64,000 nucleotides of DNA. Origin: Balanoglossus misakiensis. Its lineage: Eukaryota; Hemichordata. The position numbers were made by a program, and so were the translations under genes. The notes beneath the pieces are model-generated. The model made no database searches. It was given only the letters and a program-made list of their open reading frames with translations, and was not told where the DNA came from. Each line of letters begins with the position of its first letter. The first letter of the stretch is position 1. The DNA lies in NCBI GenBank assembly GCA_040954595.2, contig CM082596.2, positions 6,076,001-6,140,000 of the forward strand. Reading direction: 5' to 3'. Of the stretch, positions 54,200 through 64,000 are shown one piece after another.

Positions 54200-57100
54200 A
54201 ATCCAGGACTGATACAAGCCTAATCACATATCAAGAGCCATCCAATACACTATAGGTAGGACAGAAGGTCCGTTCACAGGTAGTCTAATTAATGGTCACC
54301 TTGGCATGTTTTCAGTGAAAGTAGTCCCTTAACACACTGCATGGGTGGTAACAAAATTCATCCACAAACAAACTGAAGTGCCAGTGCAACTAGTAGCTAG
54401 AGACTTCACTATTCCAAAAGTAAGTAATTCGAAACACAAAAACACAGGTATGTGAGGAATGTTTTCCTAAAACATGTCTTGTGCGACACTGCGGCCTGAA
54501 CAGAACGTTTACATGTTTGTTTACTCAAACGAATGGAAACATGCGATCACTTTATAAACATGAATGAAAATTCAGTAACGTGGCTAGTGAGAGTTTAATT
54601 TCCACGAACTAGACTTTCGTATCGGTGCCCACTATGCCATGGTAACATGTACATGTTAAGTGCAACTTGCGGTACCTAAATTCTGCAAAACATCTGGGAA
54701 CTGTAACAGACTCAACCCCACACACGACCAAGATACTTCAGGGGGGAAAGGTCCTCTGGGATGTTCAGGTATGTGAAAATCACAGTAAATATTATTGCAA
54801 CGCGGGCAGGTTTCTAACCGTTCTGCTTTGGGTGTGGATTTTAATTAAGGCACCGACCACTGTGTGTGACTACAAAGGCATGACCGCAAACACAGCACCA
54901 CACAGGTTTTCATCAGCAGAACAAACAAAGACAAAACAAGTAAACTTCTCAAAAGGTTTACGTGACTCAAAGGTGCAGTTCCTTCAGTCTGTGATTATTG
55001 ACACGAAATCTAGATTTAAAAGGTAGTTTTTATTCTGTAAGCATTTCAACAGAAGTTGTCTGTGACCGTAGACCCTCTCGATCGCTCCGAGGGTCTCAGT
55101 GTGCTGTGAGTGGACTATTTCAGACTTCTCAGGATGTAGCCAACTTTAAAAGGTTCAAAGACATTGTACAACACAGTGTTGTGCAGAACAGCCGGTGAAT
55201 GAATTGATACACTGGGGGAAGTAGGCAGATGTATTTTTTTGTCCAGCTAATGTGCCAATCTACATCTTTAGTTTTCTTACCCCATACACACGAAAATTAT
55301 TGACTCGAGTCACTGGTTTTGTTAGGCCACAGTTACTCCACGCAGGGAACGACTGTGGTCAGGCCAATATGCCCATTATACAAATTAAGTAAGTTAATTC
55401 ATTCAAAGCTTGCCTTATTTGTCATAATTGGGTTTTAAGGTAAAATCTACTTCAGCTTTCACTGTACCAAAAGAAGAACCAAAATACGACACAATTGTAG
55501 TCCTTTTATTCGTTATTTTTTACAAGAAAGTATGCTTATTAACAGAGTACACGCTAGAGTCCAAACTCTGACTTTCACGTTTCATCCCTTTGTACTTTAT
55601 CAATTTTTTTTGGCTTTCAGGTCTTTTTTTTCTTGTCGAGTGAACAGAACGACGAGACAACCAAGAGACAAAGTTTGTAGCCATGGTGACAGAGCCAGGC
55701 CGTTTGAAGATGAGGCGTATGGACAACTGCTTCAATTTCTCGACATCAGAGAAAATAAAAATCACTTTGTGCGAATGCTGTTGCAATTGAATTACGCCTA
55801 TGAGGCGCACACGAACTGACAGAAAAAATAAAATTTTACTTTTCCTCGTTTGGAAATCGGCTGACAATCTCAGCCAGCCGTAGGGCAGGGCACTCTCGCT
55901 GCTGGATTTTATACAAGCGGCGACTCGCAGAATTATGACAGCCTCTCCTCGTGTCAGTGATCCGCGGAATGACATCACCAATTAACGAGGGTTAATTTGA
56001 CGAGATGCGGGCAGGTGCGCACTGACATTTCTTGTCATAATTCCTTTCAAAGACTTGTCAATGGAGTTTAAGGTATTCCATTAATCATATTCAACGGACT
56101 CAAATTAGATTCTTCTGTGTGTTTAGACAGGGACAATCAGCGATGGAGCCAACGCGGCGAAGTGGTCCGTCGGTCGTATTCTCCGAGGTACGCAACGCTG
56201 CAAGTTTCCTTGTTCGCGCATCATAATAGTTGCGCCAACAAATATGCATAAAAGTATCAATATTTTAGCGGTTGTATATACGAGGTGCCTCAATTCAGCT
56301 GTCCAAAGCTTGAACTGTGTCTGAATGTCACACACACACACACGCTGTCATTAGCTCTTCATCTCAACGTTCTGTTACTTGAGTCATCGAGTCTTTCAAC
56401 GTCGGATGACGCCTGTCCCAATTCATTGAAAACGCCGCGAGCAAACCCTGTGTCAGTTTCAATGGACAGGAGAGCCAACTCCTGGTACTCTTATACTGTG
56501 CGACTGATGCCTAAGCTTGTGGCATTTCACGCTAGTCTATAATCACAGTTTTATGTCATGGTTTAGAGCAAGTTAACTTCTCTGTGAAAACCACATCGTT
56601 AACTGAAGCAGTGATATCTTTGCTTGAGCTCCATTGAACATAAATACCACATGATTTATTCAAAGCATATGCAAAGTAGTTCAGGGAACGAAATTTTATC
56701 GCTCTTTGAAATTGCAACTTCTGTACTTCCATACTTGAAATTTTTATCTAGTTTTTTTAATAAAATGAATAAGATGTCTTCAGCACGCATTCACACATAA
56801 CTGAACATCACCACTGTTGGTGACTTCAATTTGCCATTTGCTAAAACTACTGTTAATCTTTGTGAAATACTTTAAATTAACACAAATATTTCATGGGGCA
56901 CTTAAATACACAATTTCATATGCAGGACAAAAAACTCAGACTCGTTGCAAGGTTTCCCTGCTTGTGGAAGCTCTCGCACAGCCAGATGACGAAAACACGA
57001 ATCGCGACGCAGTTTCCCGCGAGGCAAGCTGTTACTCAGATTCACGTACGAGACAAGATAGAATATTGTTCTTTTAACTCGTCATGTCAAAGCGGTAACA

Positions 57101-57336
57101 AAGATATCTCCTTCACTTATCAGTGAGTAATGTGCAGTAAAAACACTGAGTATAAACCTCTCAGCTCTGGTCTGCCCCAGCCGATGCAATTCCGTTCATT
57201 TTTTTCCGTCCGCGCCGAGATTCTGATCTTAAAAACCGACGACTTTACGCACTGCATTTACAGCGACGCGGCAATTATCTCCCATTATCCAGATAATCTG
57301 CGAACTTGCAGCAATCGACGGCCTAAGTAAGTGACA

Positions 57337-57368
57337 GTTGCCATGGCAATGACACTGCCAATCCAATC
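57337..57368. promoter_or_regulatory. X-box followed by paired CCAAT boxes
   Basis: GTTGCCATGGCAAT at 57337-57350 matches the RFX X-box palindrome at 13 of 14 bases. Two CCAAT motifs overlap the stretch GCCAATCCAATC about 8 bp downstream. RFX plus NF-Y in this order is a known promoter arrangement, but no transcript can be assigned here. Confidence 0.4.
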
Positions 57369-59689
57369 AGAGTGACTCATCGCCCCCCAAACAGGCAAAA
57401 CGATCAACACCAACAAGTTCCAGCTGACGAGATTACATCCGGTTTTTTACATTCGATAAGGGTGTAACTTTGTTTTGCATGACAAAAAAAAAAACCATGC
57501 CTAGTGGCGTTTCTTTTTTTCACTTCCTCTTGTGAGCCGAATGCGATTATTAGCAAATATTTATGATCAAACTTTATTTCAAATCGAAAGCAGGGTCCTT
57601 TGAACAAATCACATTACAAGTCTACCATGGTTTCTCTCAGGAATACAACTGCAGATCTTAACTCGCAGAAAAAAAAAAGAAGAAATCTCTCAGGGATAAC
57701 TTCTCACAACCACTGGACACAATTTCCTTTTCTTTCAGTATTCCTAAACGCGTTGACATCATAATCGAACTTTCGCTTCAAGGTGCGAAATCTGACCCAC
57801 TGGAAATCGCCACTCAGGGTTTTCAAACACCAAATAAATCAACTGAAAATCTACTTGGTTTTCAGTCGAGAAACTCTTTCAGGGACTGAACGCACAGCAG
57901 GAAATGGCATATGATAAATGTTGAAATGACCCGAAACAGGCCAAAACGACCATAAACCGGCTGAAATGAGCCATTTCATCGAGTAAACGACCGAAAACAA
58001 TCACCTTGGGTATTCAGGGGTTAAATAAAATCCCAAATTCTAGAGAAACGTGCCGAAAATGCAGCAGAAACTAGCCAGACAGTTGACCATTGCAAATATC
58101 CTATGTATGGCATCAACGAGTTACACACCTGAAATACATGTAGTGTTACAATGAATTCTGCCTCCGAAGTGTTTGTTTGCAATTACGATTTGTTGATATG
58201 TTTGTGTAATGGTATTGGTCACCCCATTCCCTTGGCCGAGCCTGGACCACAGTTCACTAGAGAGCAGACTGAAAGCTCTCCTTGTTTGTTGAACGTTACA
58301 ATGCCATGAACTGACTCTGGTAGTTGTACATTGTATGCATGAAGTGAGTGTTTTCTGGTGGTGTCTTGAAAGTCGACTTTATACTGCGTGTGGTGGTAAT
58401 TGATTTCGGGCGATAATTGATTTCAGGCTACCAGTTGTAGTTCTCCATCGCGGCACTTCACACAGCCACCGCAACAGTTAACTTGTGGTCGCAGTTAGCC
58501 AATAAGTGCTTCCTGAGAAAAAAAAGGGCTGACTTAAACTAACACTTTTGCGGAACAAAGATCAACCGGGCTACAAGAACATTCCGATACTCGTCATGGC
58601 AACCCCAGTATCAAAACACCACGGACTATAAAGTTCTTTCACCCAGCAGACAGTACGACAAACCAACCAGTGCACTATTTCTGAAACCTGGCATTAACTT
58701 TAATGCAGAACTGCAGACAAGAGCATGTGTGGGTTCGTGTACATTAGCACATGCATACAATGTCTGTATGTGTGCAGCATGCATGCAAGTGGTTGACAAT
58801 GATGCCACAAAATTTCTCAAAGAGTTGTTTGCGAAACGCTGACCAAGACATCACCGCATGTAATCAATATCATCTCTTGCACACATCATGTACCTAAAAT
58901 CTCTCTACCTATACAATCATCGATGACTTGCTCAGTTTCTGTTGTGAACAAACGCACTTCATTACTGAAAATGTTAAACCCCTGTTACAGTGCGTAAACC
59001 CAGACTCCAATTCTTGTGAACGATCCGAAAGCTGGCATTAAGGGATTAGCAGCGACAAACAGGATTTCCTCCAGCAACTTTACAAACTTCTCCGCATAAT
59101 TCCTTTACAAATGAACCCCCTTTCTCTCAAAAGTTTCGAGGATGTCAATGAAAAAATTCACACACACACCAAACACAAGGGCGGGGTGTTAGAAAACCTG
59201 GTCACTTCTCAAAGAGGCAACCGTGAACTAATATTTTTTTTTCTCTTTTTTTTTCTTCAATCGGAAGCGAACCGCAATCAGAGTTGGAGGGGGGGGGGAT
59301 GAAGTCCAGGAATTAACAAGTTGCTTGTTGGCTAAGAAAACTGTGCAGTGTGTCTCCCCCTCGGTTCATTTGGCACGGACAATCGCCTCCCCACGGCTCT
59401 GTGCTCGGCGACAAAAGCCGAATGCTTCAATTGGCCCCTGCAGCAGCACCGTTTGTGCGCGGCAAGAAAAGGTGTTTTTTTTATGTGGATGCTCTGAATA
59501 CGACAATCATCAGCCTGGATGGACGTGAATGGCTTAGAGAGAGGCCGTCGCATTCACTCGCGTTGTTGTTTCGCCTGCGGGCGGAAGAAAAAAAAAGTGC
59601 CGGGCAAAGCCACTGCCGACATACCTGACTTGAATAGGTATCGACGGTTTGAGGGGGAGTGCAGTTGCCATGTGGAATACAAGAAGTGG

Positions 59690-60030
59690 GAGGGAGGGAG
59701 AGAGAGAGAGAGCTGTCATAGAGGACAGAGAGAGAGTGAGGAGGGGTAAGGGAGGGTTGGTGGATATAGAGAAGGAGGTGGAGGGAGAAAGTGAGAGAAA
59801 GAGGGGGGAAGACAGAGACAGAGTGAGAGAGAGACAAAATGAGTGACAAACAGACTGACAGACATAGACAGACAGACAGAATGGGAGATAGAGACACACA
59901 GACAGACAGAAAGACCACGCGAGTTCTAGAGAGAGAAAAAGAAGGGAGAAAGAGAGGGAGACAATCAGAGTGACAGAGACATATGGACAGAGATATAGTG
60001 AGAGTGATTGAGAGAGTAAGAGATAGCAAC
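59690..60030 (+). repeat. GA/GACA-rich low-complexity tract
   Basis: About 340 bp of purine-rich AGAGAG, GGGAGG and AGACAGAC units. It explains the long Ser/Leu-rich minus-strand open frame over it, which is not a gene. Confidence 0.9.
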
Positions 60031-61814
60031 AGACACCCGTTCTCTTTAGAACTGTTGCTATTAAACTAAGTTGGCATCCACAAAAATCTCACTTAACCTT
60101 TACTGGCTGCTCCGAATTCCGGAGTTTAAAGCCTAATTTGGAGATTTTCCCGGATATCTTCCGGCATTGAATCCGCCGAGGAGATTCACGACGGCGTCGC
60201 AAAAAGTCGAGATACTGCTCCAATCCAGCGACTTCCGATCGTTTCAGTGCAGGATTTACGGCGGTCCTTGTTTTTATTCATCGACGATGTTCAAAATGTG
60301 CCTTATATATTCTGCAGGCTATTGTGCAATACCTCGGCACAATTGTGCATAATCACCGAAACGATCTTAATCGCATGAAATCAGCAGCAATCTTAGCCTG
60401 GATTCTATTGCCTGTTTTCAGGAGTTTCTCAGGCACATCAGTACAATTCTAATCTCAGCGATATCACCAAACCAAAGGTTATAAGCACACATACAACTAA
60501 ATTAGCCTCACTTTCCTATAACACCAATTAATTCCCACTGCTCAATACAGCAAGGGTTAAGGTCCTGTTTCCCCCCAGCTTTCGAAACCACAGTAATTCT
60601 ATTAAAGTCAAGACCCACAGCAGAGATTCCTAAAACTTTGTTTTCTTTTTGCCATCTTGTCAATCAAGAATAGTCACCTGTAAATGTGAAGTGGGTTTAA
60701 ACACTGTATACTGTCTGGATCACTGCTGAAATGATAGGACTCAACCAAACTCGATAGAAGACTGAGGAACTCATCAAGAAAAATAGTACACTTCATCTGA
60801 AAGTTCGTCTTTGTCACGTTTTTCCACAATGAATCACTAAATGCTAAATATGTGGTAACATTCATACAAGAAAATGATACACTCAACATTAACTTCCTCT
60901 TCATTGAAAGTCATTAATAAATTACCTCTAATTGATTTAAAGGCAGTGTATTCTTTATCAGCTTTATGGATTAGGCTAAATGGATTAACTTGATAAATAC
61001 TTCAACAGAAAACAAGGGGCTAATACTTTAAAACGTCCAATGTCAACAAGAACTTACACATGAACCAGGGAATGAGGTTTGGGCCCATGAACTCAACATA
61101 CACTGACTGAGGTCCAATCTCATCACTCATGAAGAAAAAATCTCAACACTCAACACAAACTGACCAAACTACTGACCGCGTACATACGTATCAGATTCCC
61201 ACCGTCGCCGCACAAAAACCCGAGCACTGCACTGACATTTGCCGATTAGATTAAATCTAAATCACGCCAATTTAAATGCTGATTAAATTTGCTAAAAGTA
61301 AATACGGCTCACAATGAAGACTACAATGAATGAGTTTCTGACAACGCGCCGACAATTTCCATCTATAAACTGAACATACACAAAAAAAGAGTAAGTCCAC
61401 AACACAGAACTGTTTCAGATCTCTTTATATTTAAACCGTCCGACACGATTTAAAAATCTGTCTTCATCGAGAAAACCTTATTAGTTTTCATTGCTACCTC
61501 AATGATCCACTCTTCCTCAAGTTCATTGATAGTGATATATGCAATGAACTCAAACTTGGCCAAAACAAGAAATTTTTAGAAGTGAAGGCATTTCCTTTTT
61601 CTAAATTGGACGCACAAATGAGAAAGGTACACAAGAGAAGCACGTCCAGCTGGGGACCGTTTTAATCGATCCATATATTTCATCAAGTGCTTGTGTCACA
61701 TCTGATTGACTACGTTAATCAGGGAGTTAGGGAAGATGTGTTTGGATAAAAACATGGTGCTGGAGGGTTTGTGGTACTAGGCAAAGTTTACTGCCTAAAT
61801 ACGGTACATTGACT

Positions 61815-62142
61815 TTAGTTGGCTGGTTGGTTGGTGGTTGGCTATTTTGTTGGTTGGTTGACTAGTTTGCTTGTTGGTTAGTTGGTTGATCAGTTGGTTG
61901 GCTGTTTGGTTGGTCAGTTGGCTTTTAGGTTGGTTGACTGGCTGGCTGGCTAGTATGTTTGTTGGTTGGTTGGCTATAAAGTTGGTTGGTTGGCTGGTTT
62001 GCTTGTTGGTTAGTTGGTTAGTTGGTGGATCTGTTGGTTGGTTGTTGGCTGTTTGGTTGGTTTGTTGATTGATCGGTTGGTTGGTTGGCTGTTTGGTTGG
62101 TCGATCTGACGGTTGGTTGGTTAGTGGTTGGCTGTTTGTTTT
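61815..62142 (+). repeat. Degenerate (TTGG)n array, about 330 bp
   Basis: A tetranucleotide repeat of TTGG with variants (TTGC, TTAG, CTGG, TTTG), long enough to give frames of repeated Asn-Gln-Pro-Thr (minus) and Trp-Leu-Val (plus). Blocks such as GTTGGTTGGTTGGCTGTTTG recur at about 100-130 bp, which suggests a higher-order duplication. Confidence 0.9.
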
Positions 62143-64000
62143 GGTAGCTTGTGAGGTACACAATGGACAAATGGTATATCATTCAAAATTGCTAAAATCA
62201 ATTTTCAGTATTGTCCGCACTGAACTCAACACCATGCAATACTAAATTGTTGTCAATGCTCACACTGTGATTGTTAATTCATCCAAGAACATTTATTTCA
62301 CTAAAACCTGCACACTTGCAGTATTTCTTGCATGAATTGACGGAATTTTAGATTTTATGCAATCAGCACATTAGGCCAAGTGTTGTGTCGTAGACCGTGG
62401 AATGAAATTCTCACTTGAATTAGGATATTGATTGAAACACTTTTCAAATCGTTTTATCAAGGTGCTAATTAACGCCAATTGTGTAATATGATTTTGTAAT
62501 AGGTGTTAAAAGCCGGTTATTCCAGGCTTGGCTTGTACGGATGATGGAAAGTTCAATGGATCCGGGATGGATAAATGGGAATGATGAATGAATGGACGGA
62601 TGGATGAGTTGATGGAAAGGTGGATTGGTCTATCTGCTGTGTCGATGAAGCATTCACGTATTGAAGTGCTCGGCACACACACACATGAAAGCATACATGT
62701 AGCTTCATGTAACACACATATCCGTTGCATTTTATGGGCTAATTTTTATAGCGTTTTCGTGTACATGTGTTGGCAATGACAACATCGTAGTTCAAACAGG
62801 AAAAAACCCAAGAGGACTTCTTCGATTCCATTAGCCCCGGGATCAAATCGCTAATCGCTACCAATTAAAACCGCTTGAACTACTTCGAGACAGACCCGGA
62901 GATGTTGGAGTATTATCACGTTACGAGCGACTTACAAAGGAGGTTGTATCAGTCTCTGGTGAATTATCGCACTTCATCGCAGACGCTTGCAATGCAACCA
63001 CACTGGGCACTTCACAATGTCGTAAGCCCCAAAATCTCGATCGGATTCACCTCTGAAAGCTAAAACATCTTGAAGTGAAACAATGGGTCTTTAAGCAGGG
63101 ACGAAATGTCACAAACTGAGTATCTTGCACAGTGGAATACTTATGCCGAAATAGACACGGTTGCCGTGACAGGGGAACCATGGCAACATTTACCTGGGTA
63201 CTGCCCTTAAGAACAACACCATAAGTTTGAAAAATTAAACTTCAGTTTCTCAAAGTACTCAGCTTGTTAAATCCTATATCTGAGTAACAAATGCATGTTG
63301 TGGTCAGTGAAATTTTTAGTTAGATTTACCGTAAATTAACAACAACGAAATTATCCAAAATTCCTATGAAATGGAAAGAAAACACACACACACACCCTGA
63401 TGTGTCATAACCTAAACAACCATCAACGCATTATCACTACACAATAATGAAAACCCAGAAAATATGCATATGTCCCACTGAGCATATACAAACCTAACTA
63501 CTGAAATTGAAAACCATGTGTGAACATCTGTTGTCCTTCAAATTGGATTGTGTGACTCTGCTGTGCGGGGGTTCACATTAGGTGACAAAGTTTGGGTCCA
63601 GTCTAAAGATTAGAGTTGGTATAAAGTGATAGTGTGAATGTCCATCATCCCAGAGCTTTTCATGGTGCTTGTTTCGGACATGGAGATGTCATGTACTGCT
63701 CACAGACAGGCACTTACTGTATTCCAATTCAAATGTGTCAGTGTAGACTCAGCACAAATCTAGCCTCAGAGAAGATTACATGCACCTGTCCAGCTAAGGC
63801 TAAAGTCCTAGATTGGATGTACAGACCGTACAAAACCACTGAAACCTGTCCTTATACAGACATCTCTCTAATCAGGACACCTCTCTATTATAGACCGACA
63901 TTTTGAGACAAAAGTGACAATTTAAATAGAATGTTACCTGTGCATTAAGGACACCTCTAGTTTTTCTGTTCACAACAGTGTCCCTAATAGACAGGTTTCC

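Larger units (their letters stand above)
49636..64000. other. 14.4-kb stretch without recognisable exons
   Basis: No frame in this region shows a domain I know, and none gives an acceptor and donor pair matching the phase-1 start of the TLDc gene. It is therefore either a long 5' intron of that gene or intergenic. It contains simple repeats (54182-54199, 59690-60030, 61815-62142), X-box motifs at 51705-51718 and 57337-57350, a CTCF-like motif near 53356, and AT-rich patches with many homeodomain-type TAAT and GATTA sites (about 55920-56110, 60110-60450, 61230-61330). These patches look like enhancers, but only comparison with other genomes could show conservation. Confidence 0.45.

Noticed and set aside
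55532-55981. Overlapping plus (95 codon) and minus (153 codon) frames near 55.7 kb, considered for the missing BTB domain
   Set aside because: Neither shows BTB motifs (no DV-F-V...F-AHK-L pattern) or a donor in the phase needed to join 49635.
59481-60029. 182-codon Ser/Leu-rich minus-strand frame resembling a membrane protein
   Set aside because: It is produced by the GA/GACA low-complexity tract; the hydrophobicity comes only from CTCT/TCTC repeats.
61795-62163. 122-codon Asn-Gln-Pro-Thr repeat frame on the minus strand (antifreeze-like appearance)
   Set aside because: It reads a TTGG tetranucleotide array with substitutions; every frame over it is repetitive, and there is no signal peptide or splice context.

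Overview
The window is animal nuclear DNA. Genes are split by GT-AG introns of about 80 bp to several kb, have AATAAA poly(A) signals, and sit in AT-leaning sequence full of simple repeats and the palindrome TACATGTA. A TIR-bearing Roc-COR protein, a CYP17-like P450, an OATP transporter and TMEM237 together suggest an invertebrate deuterostome, most likely a cephalochordate or hemichordate. This is inferred from family knowledge and I cannot fix the species.

Layout. From 1 to about 14.57 kb I recognise no gene. The stretch holds palindromic repeats, poly-G and one promoter-like cluster (CRE, X-box, TATA) near 8.8 kb. From 14.6 to 18.4 kb (+) lies a 1122-aa Roc-COR GTPase with a C-terminal TIR domain; its G domain is split by a block of about nine hydrophobic segments. 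From 19.3 to 23.4 kb (+) is a complete nine-exon OATP/SLCO transporter (664 aa). From 25.1 to 28.5 kb (+) is a CYP17-like cytochrome P450 without a visible N-terminal exon; its last exon is interrupted by a 1034-bp DNA transposon that supplies a new C-terminus and stop codon. From 30.8 to 40.3 kb (+) is a 17-exon gene for a type I membrane protein of about 2300 aa (IPT, EGF, putative Ig-like, unassigned region, three cadherin-like repeats, poly-Ser/Pro stalk, one TM). From 40.7 to 45.6 kb (+) is a 16-exon TMEM237 orthologue (507 aa), a ciliary transition-zone protein. From 49.6 down to 46.6 kb (-) are the last eight coding exons of a BACK-TLDc protein, convergent with TMEM237. From 49.6 to 64 kb I find no exon: either a large 5' intron of that gene or a gene desert, with simple repeats and motif clusters that look regulatory.

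The genes do not form an operon-like unit. Exon models were built by hand: splice sites were chosen so that reading frame and family motifs stay continuous. For SLCO, TMEM237, the Roc-COR-TIR gene and the TLDc gene every junction closes in frame. The membrane protein has one ambiguous donor (near 35.42 kb), and the P450 lacks its 5' end. The most unusual items are the membrane-split Roc-TIR protein, the transposon-rewritten P450 C-terminus and the architecture of the large membrane protein.
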